DNA from: Stromatinia cepivora
Lineage: Eukaryota; Ascomycota; Leotiomycetes; Helotiales; Sclerotiniaceae
Length of the DNA: 64,000 nucleotides
Direction of reading: 5' to 3'
Assembly: GCA_014898415.1 (NCBI GenBank)
Contig: RCTD01000001.1
Span: forward strand, 930,001 to 994,000
Numbering within the stretch: the first letter of the stretch is position 1; every line of letters begins with the position of its first letter. This document shows, piece by piece, positions 1 through 11,844 of this stretch. A program made the position numbers and the translations under genes. The notes under the pieces were generated by a model. It did not search any database. It was not told the origin of the DNA and saw only the letters and a list, made by a program, of their open reading frames with translations.

Positions 1-342
1 TCATTTATTATTAATCTTATCTATTTCTTGAATTTTTTTTATTCAAATTATTCACTTTATTATTATATTACGAAAATCATATTTATAAAGAATATATTCA
101 TTTTCAAATATATATAGATTTAATTTCAAATTAATAACTTTAGTTTAAAACTAAAATCATTAATTTAAATTTTAAAGAATTGAAGAATATAATATTCTTT
201 ATAAATATATTAATTTTGAAGATCATTAATTGAAGAATATGAAGATCATTTTGGATTCATTTATTCTTTCAATAAGATCATTATGATCTTTTTTTTACGA
301 AAAACTATAAAAAAATATACAGAGGAAGTATTTCTAGTTTCC
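1..342. other. AT-rich non-coding edge
   Basis: Very AT-rich DNA with short direct repeats built on GAAGAATAT and AAGATCATT. No reading frame is supported. It is the 3' flank of the small peptide precursor that ends at 343. Its composition resembles the RIP-affected DNA elsewhere in the window. Confidence 0.6.
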
Positions 343-757
343 TTAGGGCTCCTCCCATCTCTTCTCTGCCCAAGGAGGAGCCTCACGTCTCTCCTCCCAT
401 TTCTTCTCTGCCCAAGGACTAGCATCCCGCTTTTCTTCCCATCTCTTCTCTGCCCAAGGAGCAGCCTCACGTTTCTGGGCCCAACGTTTCTCTTCCCAGC
501 GCTTATCCTCCCATGGCCCAGCCTCTCTCTTTCCCTCCCAACGCTTATCGCTCCACGGAGCACTTTGAATAATACATATCGATACAAAATCCTAACAGAA
601 AGGACATTTAAACTTACGCTTCAGCCTCTGGGGCACTATGTCTGTGTTAGTATGATGGTATCCAATATTTGGAAAGACTAAACTCTTACGCAACGGGAGC
701 AGCAATAGCTAGGCCCAACATAGCTATGCTAGCTGTGAGGAAGTATGTTATCTTCAT
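343..757 (-). CDS. Secreted Kex2-repeat peptide precursor (RiPP or pheromone-like)
   Basis: Three exons on the minus strand: 757..690, 641..618 and 562..343, about 103 aa. Exon 1 encodes a textbook signal peptide: MKI start, hydrophobic core TYFLTASIAMLGLAIA, then AAP. Intron 1 has donor GTAAGA and branch TACTAAC; its acceptor may be CAG or the TAG 6 nt further on, and both keep frame. Intron 2 has donor GTAAGT and acceptor AAG. Exon 2 ends in EAEA. Exon 3 holds five copies of a 14-residue unit, consensus [ED]AxPWx[ED]K[RK]WE[EG][KR]R, with one extra WAQKR. Almost every unit ends in KR or RR followed by EA or DA, the classic Kex2 then Ste13 processing sites. Predicted products are short Trp peptides such as APWAE and WEE, or uncut APWAEKRWEE. 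A TATATAA box lies at 861-867. This is the architecture of dikaritin RiPP precursors and of alpha-pheromone precursors; the repeats lack the Cys pair usual in filamentous alpha-pheromones. Function is unknown. Confidence 0.8.
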
Positions 758-2826
758 GATGACTTGTTGGTTTCGAGATTCTTGGAGGAGGTTGATCGGT
801 TAATAATAGTGAGTAATATAATAATATTATTATTTACTATTATTATAGTGGAAGACTTAGTTATATAGCTTAAAAGGGTGATCGAATATATAATGATTGA
901 AGTCAAAATATGAGTGTATTGAATATTGAATTTATTTTGCTTGTTTTTCGAAGAATTCTTTGAAGAAAATCTTCTTATTTATAATATTTGATAAGATTCC
1001 ATGAAATTCTATAATATTCTATGATTATAAATAAGATCGATTTAAATCGAATCTTATAGAATTATTTTATATAATGAAATGAAATAGTAACCAATAATAT
1101 TTAAACTTAGAAATGAGAAAGTTCTATATGTTTCCATCACATTCTATTCCATTATAAATCATTCTAATATGATACATGATCAAAATTTTATATAATAATA
1201 AAATTTAATAATATTAAATTATATTATTAATATATCACATGATCATATAACCATCGGTTCGGTTAATATTATTAAATGATTTAATAAACTTATTAGAAAT
1301 TCTTATAGAGATGATTTTGAGAAATGTAGTTTGGAGGTGATCGTCCTTGAGTTGAGAGAATGTTTGGATTGTTGAGATGTGATTATTGGGGTGTCAATAA
1401 GGAACGAAGGACCTTTATATATCTCTTTTCGTCATCATAAGACGCCCTAATGCGGGGAGAGGCTCACACTTCACAAGGTTGAAAAGCATATCGGCGACTT
1501 CCCCGCTCTTGCTTGTCGATGCCATCGGTACATGCTATCTTGATGAGGAGTAATTACACCGTGTTAATCGCCGACTGTAACCTGCTTACAGACTATGAAT
1601 TTGCATAATACCTGCTCATGAGCCATCCTACCCCTATCATTTGATCTTCGCTAGAAGAATGCCCGAGTGGGTTGAATTCTTGAGATGAGTAGTTCCGCAA
1701 ACGAATACACAATCCCCCAATGTTTGGGGACCAATGTAAGATTATGCCAATATCCGAAGAAGCTAACTTTTATTTGTTCCCTGAAGGCTGAAGTCAAGCG
1801 GCATACTTCAAGCTTTTTCCGGATGATGTTCGTTTTCGAGTGAATAGCATCAGATTACATGGAACTCGCTAATTGCTAAGTACTTTCATCCACTGGTGAC
1901 GAGCGAAGCCTCACTCCGGGGCATCTACCGAATTTGTGCATATGGACATCAAAGCGGGTAGTGATTACCATTATCTACTGGTGCTGCCTCTCATCTTATT
2001 ATTACGATAGCAGTCGTCATACTAGCAAGGCGAGCATGTATCCCTCGATCGGACTATTGACTATCAACTTGCTCTAAAGCTCCCGCGAAAAGTGAAGGGG
2101 TCATTAAAACACGCTGAATATTCTACACCTATGTGATCTATATCCGTCTCGATGAAGCGACCCCATTTCCCCAATGCGGTCAAGTGAATCAACAAGCGAT
2201 ATTCCACAAGCGTATTGTGTGACTATCTATCGCTTAACGACTAGACCTATTTTGCGTGCTATTTAAATCATGTTTACCATAGACTCGGAGGTGAAATCAT
2301 CTAGAGATAATAAAATTAATTATGAAGTTGAAATGATTGATTGCGGAGCTTGCAATTAATCCTATAGTTCAATACCCACTCTATACTTTGTAAGCTCAAT
2401 TGCAATGGTAAAGTGACATGTTACCTCAACCATGTATACGAAGGGCGTGATCTACATTCTCCACGGACTTTTGACGCCACGGTCTTTTAATGAAGCTTAT
2501 TTTCATCGCAGCAGTCTTGTGTGAGAAAATAGCGGCTTGTGGGGGTCAGTTCTTACTTTCATTGATAAGTTATTCAAGTATGTAGTTGTATGAATATGGT
2601 ATACTTGAAGTTTTGTCGATAGATCAAATGTGACTAAATTGTTTTGCCCGGAAAATGTTGCATGATTGCTTTGGGATTGCCCTTTCTAGAAAGATCGGAT
2701 GAATCTTGATTTGAATGATCAGAAATTGCGTAATTGATGTTCGGGTTTAACGTCTCCCCCTCTCTTCTTCAGTTTAATACCTCTTCAACTCAATACTTCT
2801 TCCTTCCAGTTAACTGAGTATGTATC
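758..2826. other. Intergenic region between peptide precursor and UstYa-like gene
   Basis: Divergent intergenic region of about 2 kb. Positions 770-1320 are very AT-rich with short palindromic stretches. Positions about 1320-2550 have near-normal base composition but no reading frame above about 60 codons and no recognisable motif. It would contain both promoters; a pyrimidine-rich leader (about 2755-2810) precedes the ATG at 2827. I see no RNA gene in it. Confidence 0.5.
861..867 (-). promoter_or_regulatory. TATA-like box of the peptide precursor
   Basis: TATATAA on the minus strand, about 105 bases upstream of the precursor ATG at 757. The spacing suits a core promoter. The surroundings are AT-rich, so the match alone is weak evidence. 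Confidence 0.35.
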
Positions 2827-3913
2827 ATGACGAGTTCTAGTACATATCATCTTCTCCAAGAAAGCAATGACGAGGAAAATACCTCCAGCCAGAATCATAT
2901 GAAAAGATCGCGAATATCCTCTTACCTACACATCATAATTTTGGTGCTCTTGTACATCACTGTTGTATTTGCTGGAGCACCCACAACCGTAATATTGGAA
3001 CAAACTCCTAGTTTTGCTAGAAGAAATTCTCAGTCTCATATATACAGTAAGTGCAATCCAAGTTCCGCTGCTCCCTTCCCTAGTACAGCTCACAATTAAC
3101 ACAACCAACAGCCCCAGTAGAACACCTCATACAATACACCACAATCCAGCAATCCAACCCCCTTCACACCCGCAATCCCTTCATGGTAGAACCCACCAGC
3201 GGTCTCCCCACCACCACCACCGACGAAAAGTGGGAGATGCTCTACAATGGTTTTCCCCCTCAAACCCCCTCTCACACCATATCTATCTAACACCTCATTT
3301 CCCCCCAGAAAGCATGCACACGCAAATATCCTCTTCGCAAGCCATCCGTCTCTCAACTCCTACTTTAGCAGTTCCTCATCACGAAAATCAAGATCTATAT
3401 CTCATCAACTTCACTGTCTGGACACGATTCGACAGGCCATATGGCTGGATAGCGCTCCGCGCTATCGAGCTCCGCATTTTAAAGATTTTTATTTGCGTGA
3501 TGGATCTAGGAACTATATAGGCCATGGTGCTAAACATATTAGTATGACCCCAATTCCTTCCCCTATACATCGCACTCGTAATCTCAAGCCCCCCCCCTCC
3601 CTCCACTTTACACCCATTCCCCAAAAACATCCCACAAAACCAAATCCCAACCACAACTCCTCACCCATCTCATTTCACTCCCCACTAAAACCCCCAGACC
3701 ACTGCCTCAACTGGATCCGACAAACACTCCTCTGCAACGCCGACACCACGCCCATTTCATGGGCCATAGATAAACTAGCTCACAAGCCGCTTCCGCAACT
3801 GCCCGAAACGAAAATTTGTAGGGATATAAAGATGATATATTGATCAATGGACGAGGGAACATGCTGTGAGGGGTTTGGTGGATTTTTGGTATGGTGCTGA
3901 TGAGGATTTGTGA
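2827..3913 (+). pseudogene. UstYa/DUF3328-family oxidase, reading frame broken
   Basis: Exons 2827..3046, 3112..3249, 3309..3541 and 3698..3843 or 3913. Exon 1 gives a short cytosolic tail and one membrane segment (IIILVLLYITVVFAGA), as in UstYa proteins. Exon 2 carries WEMLYN, matching the family's W-x-x-L-Y element. Exon 3 starts with ISSSQAIRLSTPTLAVP, as expected, but about 3400 the frame slips by one base just before HQLHCLDTIRQ, the first HxxHC copper-site motif. Intron 3542..3697 joins HI to NHCLNWIRQTLLCNAD, the second HxxHC motif. A TGA at 3841-3843 ends this frame, yet a conserved-looking tail with the family's late Trp continues one base out of frame to 3911-3913. Family members make oxidative cyclisations in ustiloxin, phomopsin and asperipin synthesis. 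The intron 2 donor (GTTTTC) is poor. Two frame breaks suggest a pseudogene, though assembly errors could also explain them. Confidence 0.75.
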
Positions 3914-4076
3914 ATGGGTGGGGGATAGAGGAGGAGAGAGGGTGGGGGATTGGAGATTGGGGATGGGAAATTGAAATCTGGGAAGTTTCTTAAGATATTT
4001 AATGCTACAGTAAATTATTTTTATATTACAAAAATTAAAGCTATTTTACTTTCATACCATTCAGAACCTAGACTAT

Positions 4077-4180
4077 AGATTCTACCTTTCTATTACAGAT
4101 TCTATTCTCCTATAATAAATTCTATTATAGATTCTACCTTTCTGTTATAGATTCTATTCTCCTATAATAAATTCTATTAT
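4077..4180. repeat. 52-bp tandem duplication
   Basis: A unit starting AGATTCTACC at 4077 is repeated at 4129 with only two visible differences. Further partial copies with the word AGATTC follow to about 4230. Confidence 0.7.
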
Positions 4181-4601
4181 AGATTCTCTTTTCTTCTACT
4201 ACAGATTCCACCCTCCCACTACAGATTTTACCCTCTCATTATAAATTCTAGCCGCGCCCCTTTTTCGCCTCTCAAAAATATATCAAAAGAAGGCTAGACT
4301 CTAGATTTTGAAGATGTATTCTATAGAATGTAGCTATTTTAGACTAGATTCTAAAAGGTATGCGAATAAAATATACCTAATTTTTCCTAATATGAGAGTA
4401 ATTTATTCGACTTTTGATAACATAGGAATAATTTAGGGTTAATGTTATCTATCATCTTCAAATCTGTTCTCATAAATAATGAGTATTCATACTTTATTCT
4501 TTAACTCCTATCAATTATTTGAATATTGTACTGATGATTATTCCTATCTTCCAACCCTTAACATCCATCATCCTTTACCTCATTCATTCATCCATCCTCT
4601 A

Positions 4602-4870
4602 TCTCATCCCTCATCCATCTCCACCCCTCATCCATCTCCACCCCTCATCCATCTCCACCCCTCATCCATCTCCACCCCTCATCCATCTCCACCCCTCATC
4701 CATCTCCACCCCTCATCCATCTCCACCCCTCATCCATCTCCACCCCTCATCCATCTCCACCCCTCATCCATCTCCACCCCTCATCCATCTCCCACCCTCA
4801 TCCATCTCCACCCCTCATCCATCTCCACCCCTCATCCATCTCCATCCCTCACCCATCTCCATCCCTCATT
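4602..4870. repeat. 17-bp minisatellite
   Basis: About 15 head-to-tail copies of a 17-bp unit, CCCCTCATCCATCTCCA. Variant copies at both ends (CATCCCTC and CCCACCCTC types) are typical of minisatellite edges. Confidence 0.9.
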
Positions 4871-5919
4871 TATCCCATCTATCTTTCCCAAATTTTTAAA
4901 CTTCAATAAATCCATTCACTTACTCGCCTGACTTATCCCTTACCTCACTCAGCCCATTTATCTTTTAACAAATTCACTCATTAGCGAACCCCTTTCCCCC
5001 GCTCTCATTCCCCTACCCTCCGGATTTCATTCTATTCATCCCATCCCATCCCATTTACCTTCCAAGTCTTTACCCTCCAGGTCTTTACCTTTGAAGTTTT
5101 CCCATCTTAAATTTTAAATTTTAAACTCTAACAAATTCATTCACTCACTCACTCACTCACTAACCCTCTACACCATCCCCCCGATTTTCCCATCTCGGCT
5201 AGCACAAGCTAAAACATGTCGGGGGAATGGCGTGGGGGAAGGTAACTGCGCGTTTGGCGAGCAATACCATATATATCTCAATCAATTTGAATGTGCATCA
5301 TGATTCTCATTTAATTCTTATCTCCATACATACATCGAGTCCTTTTCTTTCCATCCATTTAACTTCTTTCTATCCCCTTCTTCAGTTTATCTTCTCGCCC
5401 GCACACATACGTATCCATCGTCATAATCACTCCGCGATTCCATCAAACCATCCACCGAATTCTCATGCACACATATTCCGCACCGAAAAAAAAGTAGTAA
5501 TAGTAGCAAACACTGCCAGTTCGCACAGGAACGAGTGTTGTGAAAAGTAAAGTAGTTCGAAAACCTTTGGAGAAATTTCCAGATGTGTGAGATAAAACAA
5601 AGCGGTTCCATGCACCAAACAGATATACTTCGCCCAAATGTATTTGACGCAACGTGATTTATTCCCTTTCCCCAAAAACGCCCTTCGCCATTGGGAAATG
5701 TTGGTTTGATGAGATGATTGGAAAGAACAACAACTACTCGCAGCTGGTGGTATCTACGAAAAAAGAAAATGGAAATAATGGCAAATATTTCCTGTGCCCA
5801 TTAACCCATGCATATATCATCAAACTTCGGCCTAGATAGACATCACACTAGCTGCTATGCGCACGCATTAAGAGCTACAGAACTGCTTAGTACAGGTTCT
5901 GGGGAAGTTGGAATGTTAA

Positions 5920-8900
5920 TCAGCAAGTGCTTACCCTTGCAAGTGGATCCTCAGCATCTGCCGTTACAAGTGAAGGACTCTCTACACTTCCATGGTTTAT
6001 AGGGCCAGTGGTAGTATATGCACGAGGCTCGATAGTCGGTCTCAAATGTGCTGGTGTGGGACTCGATGCGGGATGCTGTGTGCCACGAGTACCATTTTGC
6101 GAGTTAGGGCTCTCTTCATTGGCGGATTGCCTAACTTCCCTACCCTTTTCGAGAAGTGCCCCTCCGAGAGTTGCACATTTCAAAATCGTCTGAATCAGAT
6201 GATTTTGTTTCAAAGGTTTAGAAAGGTATTCATCCATCTGGGCTTGAATACACTTCTCACGATCACCCAACATAGCATGTGCTGTAAGGGCGATAATAGG
6301 CGTTCTTTGCGTTCCAAGGCTTCTTTCGTACTCTCTAATCTTAGCGGTTGCTTCGAATCCTCCCTACAACAGTGTTAGTCATCTCTTATACTATAACTTG
6401 ATTTATGTTGCACATACCATGATTGGCATTTGAACATCCATCAGAATAACGTCGTATCGTTTCTCCTTGATAGCGTCGAGTGCTTCCTGGCCATTGCCGA
6501 CCACGGTAACAACATGATGGTACTTCTCCAAAATCTTCACGGCTAAGCGTTGATTGACGATGTTATCTTCGGCCAAGAGGATATCGAAGGATTTGGTGTT
6601 GTCCGCCAAAGAAGGTGCAGCTCGGTTCTCCAAGGCAGGAATCATACCATTACCAAGGTCGATTGTTAAACATGGAGTGGTCATGTAAGAAGTGATACCA
6701 AGATCCAAGGCAGACTTCAAGCTGACATGAACAACAGGAGCTAAGAGTACAATTGGAATGTACTTGAACTCATCAATTGATCGCAATTTTCGAGCAGTCT
6801 CAATCGAGTCTACAACGATTACATCATAAGTTGAAGCAATCTTCTCCTTTGTTCTTCCATTGCCGAGAAGGATAGTGTGCTGCTCAGAGTCGACAACAAC
6901 GGGAACCAAACCAAGTTGTGTAAGCATAGTGATTATTTCTTTGCCATGGCCAGTTTGTCCTTTGTCGATGAACAGAACATTGTGACCTTGATATGGCTTG
7001 AGTTGTTTCTGAATGAAGCTGATATCTGAGGTTGCGAGGCGGACTGTACATGTGAAGTAGAACGAACTGCCCTTTCCGTACTGACTCTTAACCCAAACAT
7101 CTCCACGCATGAGGTTCACGAGTCTTTTTGAAATCGATAGACCTAGACCAGTACCTCCGAATTTCCTCGTCATAGATCCATCGGCTTGTTGGAAAGTGTC
7201 GAAAATCAAGTTGAGCTTATCAGCTTGGATACCAATACCAGTGTCAGACACGCAGAACTCGACCGCATATTCGTTTGGTGCGCAATGATCTTGCTCGGCT
7301 TTTTGGATTGTCAATGAAACTTCACCATGCTCTGTGAATTTGATCGCGTTTCCAACCAAGTTGAGGATAATTTGTCGAAGACGGAACGAATCACCAACAA
7401 CGTGATCTGGAACTGAGCTATCCACACGGTAGGTAAGATCCAGGAATTTCTCATTTGCCTTTACAGCAAGTGTTTTCAGTGCATTGAAGACAGTTCCTCG
7501 AAGGGTATATGGAATTTCCTCCATAATCATACGGTTTGCTTCAATCTTCGACAAATCTAGAATATCATCAATAATGGTCAATAAACTGTTGGCCAAGTTA
7601 TGGACAATGTTGAGCATTTCTCGTTGATATTGTGTAAGATCCGTATCCAACGTTAACTGCGTCATTCCGATGATACCATTCATCTAATATCCGACGTTAG
7701 CAAAAGAGCAAATATGTTTAGGTTGGGGACAGTAAAAAAGTTTAGTAAGGAGAGGGGTTAGTGATGAACAGAAAATATCTGCCACAGAGGGCATTTCAAA
7801 ATTTCAAGGTATCATCAACAATTGAAAAGATGCTCCAGCTGGGTGTGGGAAATGGTGGTAGGGGAGGAGAGGGGTACTAACAGGTGTTCGGATCTCGTGA
7901 GACATATTGGCCAAGAATTCAGACTTTGTTCTGTTGGCAAATTCGGCAGCCTCCCTAGCCAAGGTGTTTCTCTGGATACTGTCCCTTAAATTGTACACCA
8001 TCTGGTTGATCTTTCGCTTCAACTCATCCATTTCTCCAGATGCCTCGACAGTGATCAATTTTGTGAAGTCACCATCGGTTGCAGCATTAGTAATATCACC
8101 AAAGGCGCGCACTTGTGTTGTCAAGTTGTTAGCCATGGTGTTGACATCAGTTGTGATCTCTTTCCAACGGCCCCCGATCCCAGCGACGTCAGCCTGACCA
8201 CCCATCTTCCCATCCACACCCACATCTTTGGCGACTCTTTGCACTTCGTTGGAGAAGATACTCAATCTGTCTACCATGTTGTTGATGGTTTCCTTTAGTA
8301 TGAGTATTTCACCCGCAGCAGCAACCTCGATTTTCTGACTCATGTCTCCATTGGCAATAGCTTGTGTAACAGTCGATATACCTCGTACTTGAGTGGTCAA
8401 GTTTCTGGCCATCGTGTTCACATTTTCGGTGAGGTCTTTCCACTTTCCTTCCACGTTATCAACTTGGGCTTGGCCGCCAAGAGTTCCGTCAGTTCCGACC
8501 TCCCTCGCTACCTTGCTAACCTCGAAGGCAAATGTTCCAAGTCTGTCCACCATGGTGTTGATGGTGTCTTTCAGCGAAGCGATTTCTCCCTGCACTTCCA
8601 CTTCGATCTTCTTGGTCAAGTCTCCTCTCGCGACGGCCGTAGTAACCTTGGCGATCTCTCGTACTTGTGTCGTAAGATTCATGGCCATACCATTCACATT
8701 TTCGGTTAGGTCTCTCCAAGTGCCTTCAACATCATGCACTGTTGCTTGCCCACCCAATCTGCCTTCCGTACCGACCTCCCTAGCAATCTTCGTGACTTCT
8801 CGCGCAAATTGTTGTAGTTGGTCCACCATGGAATTTATCGTCTCTTTCAACTGCTTGATTTCACCCTTGCACTCGGCTTGAACCTTTTGGGTCAAATCAC

Positions 8901-10224
8901 CCTTCGCCACAGCTGTTGTGACGATTGCTATATCGCGCACTTGCGTGGTGAGATTATTGGCCATGGCGTTGACGTTCACTATCAATGTATTCCACATGCC
9001 CTGAACGCCTTCGATTTCTGCTTGTCCCCCAAGAATACCCTCCGTTCCGACATCTCTTGCTACGCGGGTGACCTCGGCAGCGAAAGTTCTTAGCTGGTCC
9101 ACCATGGTATTGATAGTTTGTTGCAGTTGTAGTATCTCGCCCTGGGCCGGTCTCTCAATTTTTTGTGTGAGATCTCCATGGGCTACGGCGGTAGTGACGG
9201 ATGCAATTTCTCTGACTTGATCGGTGAGGTTTTGTGCCATAACGTTGACTACAAACAATTAGTAAATTCGTCCACATCATTCGAGTGGTTATCCAAATGG
9301 TGAAGCACATACCATTGTCAGTCAACTCCTTCCATGTACCGTCGACGCCTGAAATCTTGGCTTGTCCACCAAGAATACCTTCTGTGCCGACTTCCCTAGC
9401 TACACGAGAAACCTCACTAGAGAATATTTGAAGCTGATCCATCATAGTATTGATAACCTAGAGAAAGTTAGAAAACAAGGAGTGGGAAAATTTTGATGTA
9501 TCATGCTTACCCGCTTGAAAGTTGTGATCTCAGGGTCCATCTCCACAGAGTGGATTTGTACTTTCTTACTGAGATCACCCCTAGCTACAGCTGTGACAAT
9601 TTCACCTATTTCCCGTAGAGCCTTTTGAAAGGCCTCGTTGGCTTGTTGATGCTTCTTCAGTTCTCTTTCGAGTGCTGCTACGCGTTCGACCTCGAGAACA
9701 TTAAGTGCCTGTTCTTGTCTCTGCTTCTGCTCAAAAAGTTGAGCATGTACTCCGGCCAATTCGGATTTCTGACTATCAAGTTGTTTAGATTGATCGTCGA
9801 CATGTTCGCGGAGTGCTTCGAGTTCCTCATCACTTAATTTTGTAAATTTGGGGGGTCGTTCACCGCCGGTGGGCGCTTCTCTTGCGGCAAGTAACGAATT
9901 TACGAGTTGTTGTCGGGATGTAGTACTCTTCGAGGCTCGGGATGGAGCACCGGTGAGTACATCGGCGAAAGCAGATGGTGCTCCTATCTCATTCGGCGTA
10001 TCAGGCAATACATGATTATTGGCTGTGATCGCTTTTGCTTCTAATCTCTGAACCCTTGATACCAACGCCGCAAGTTCTCGCTCGAGGGCAAGCTTTTCTG
10101 CCGTATCTGCACCTGGTAACCTAATCCCTTTGTTGCCGTAAACATTCGTCTGCGGAGGATCGAGACTCAATACTGCGAGAGTTTGCAGAATCGCAGTCGT
10201 GTGAGCTATTGTAGTGTCCCCCAT
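5920..10224 (-). CDS. BOS1: Class III hybrid histidine kinase, BOS1/OS-1 type
   Basis: Osmosensing two-component kinase that signals through an HPt protein to the HOG MAP kinase cascade and Skn7-type regulator; it is the route of action of phenylpyrrole and dicarboximide fungicides. Exons (minus): 10224..9511, 9457..9313, 9248..7882, 7683..6418, 6363..5920, giving 1311 aa. The start [13 protein letters not shown] is chosen because the 14 codons upstream are not family-like. N-terminal coiled coil, then six HAMP-like repeats (T-I-N-x-M-V-D-x-L pattern, about residues 190-690), HisKA box SHEIRTP with His737, HATPase boxes around 850-960 ([24 protein letters not shown]), and a receiver domain ending near 1230 with acceptor Asp1158 in LMDVQMPIM. 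There is no membrane segment, as usual for a cytosolic class III enzyme. Residues I365, Q369 and N373 lie in the HAMP region. All splice junctions keep frame, so the gene looks intact. Confidence 0.96.
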
Positions 10225-10750
10225 TTTGGTCTCAGAATTTGCAGCCAGGCTGCTAAGTCGTAACAAATTATTTTCCCTCTACCATGAAGTCAAAAATCTT
10301 TGTTGCCCGCTTCGACGGTGTTGGGGAATTTTCGATTTGTAAATCTAATGAGGTGGTGTGTGAAAAGAGTGGACGAGCTGCAAGTTTGTTAGGGATGAGT
10401 TGAAAAGCGAGTCGAGTCAAAAGACTTCACAATTGCATGACGCTCTTGAGTAGGGTAAAAAGGGATGAATTATTACAATGATTGGGAGTAGGATAAGAAT
10501 CACCCCAACTCTTTTGAAGATGTGGATTGTCTTTTCTTTCGTAGAAGTCCAACAGCTTGTCAAGTCGACACTTTGATCTCCACCACGAAGCGATAATGCC
10601 GATTCCCGATTGGAAGGGGTTTAAAAACAGCACAGTCCCTGATAATAGAGGTGGGATACTAAGATAGAATTGATAAAACAGAAAAGTGAAATCTGAAGAG
10701 TGGTGAAATAGGTAGTGTGTGCCGGCTGTGAAAAAGAGAGAGAGAGGGGG

Positions 10751-10796
10751 TGTGTGTGTGTGTGCGTGAGTGTGTGAGTGTGTGAGTGTGTGTGAT
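10751..10796. repeat. TG-rich microsatellite
   Basis: GTGTGT runs interrupted by GAGTGTGTGAG-type variants, about 530 bases upstream of the BOS1 start codon. On the minus strand it reads as CA/CACT runs. Confidence 0.8.
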
Positions 10797-11844
10797 AGAG
10801 AGCAGTTGGTAGATCAGGTCCGCTAACGAGGGGGATGATCAAGGGAAATAAATTGTCTTCGTTGTCGTCGTTGTTGTTTTATTTCTACTGTATTCGTAGT
10901 TGGTATTGAAAGAAAGAATAATCTTTCTACTCGAGTATACGGAATATGTACAATAGAGTATAGTTAGAGATTGTATTAAAGTTTAATATTCGTAGATGTG
11001 AACAAGGCGATGTCCACCCAGAAGAAGCATTTATTAATAGGTTTCTTTTTTTTTTTCTTTCCCTTTGATGTATGGTATGGGTATGGATTTGGGCAGTTTT
11101 GAAGGAGTGAGTTTATTAGTTAGTTTCCCAAAATTCACTGTCTAAACTTTATCAGTAGAGGCTTAGCGGTGGCTTCCACAGGGACCAAACCTTCCGTGAA
11201 CCTTCGAAATTATAATTTAGATAGCTACCTACCTACCTACCTAGATACTAAATAAGAATGCTTCTATAATTCACCAATTTCATCTAATATTGGAAATTGT
11301 GATCAAAGTAAAGAAAACTTTAAAAAGAAATCCCTAGGTAAACAAAGATTGACAAATTCATGAACATTCTACTCAATCCGCTGTCTTCTCCAGACGAAAC
11401 CTCCCTATCATATTGAATATACCATACCACACAACCCTTTGACAAGGGGGTAAAAGAAGGGTAAGAAACCTGAATGGCTTGTTTGTATCCGGAAAGCCAG
11501 GGATACAGATGCCAACCATACCCAAGGAGATGAACCGACGAATCGCAAGTCATGTCAAATTCTACATGACATTCTTCTTCCCCACGATAGATTGCTTTAT
11601 ATTGTAGGAAATGATCTTTCTTTCTATCCAATGAACCTTCTCTCCAGTTTGTGCTCGCCTCAATATGCTAACGCAGTACTCGGTGACATCTGCACATTTT
11701 TCTTTTTGTAATTCTGTTGCCCAAGTAATATGGGAGCAGACCTACATTTCAATCATCATGTCACGAGCCTTTAATAACGATGAGGCTTTGACCGTATCAC
11801 CAAGATTCGATAAACGGTTTTGACTCCTTGTGTTCGTTCAAGAT

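Larger units (their letters stand above)
3914..5919. other. Repeat-rich intergenic region
   Basis: No gene seen. It holds a 52-bp direct duplication (4077-4180), a 17-bp minisatellite (4602-4870), CCCAT and ACTC runs (about 5040-5055 and 5139-5162), and the presumed 3' UTR of the histidine kinase, which ends at 5920. The long open frames across the minisatellite are consequences of the repeat, not genes. Confidence 0.6.

Noticed and set aside
261..681. Open frames on both strands (108 and 132 codons) over the repeat region
   Set aside because: They are shadow frames of the Kex2-repeat exon. Only the third minus frame, joined to the signal-peptide exon, gives a meaningful protein.
343..757. 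Classical alpha-type mating pheromone precursor
   Set aside because: KR-EA sites fit, but the repeat unit lacks the Cys pair and Gly-Gln core usual for filamentous ascomycete alpha-pheromones. Kept only as an alternative.
4479..4931. His/Pro/Ser-rich proteins of 126 and 150 codons
   Set aside because: Produced by the 17-bp minisatellite, which stays open in more than one frame.
7907..9093. Plus-strand open frames inside the histidine kinase
   Set aside because: Antisense shadows of the HAMP repeats.
10621..10842. His/Thr-rich minus-strand frame
   Set aside because: Arises from the TG microsatellite.
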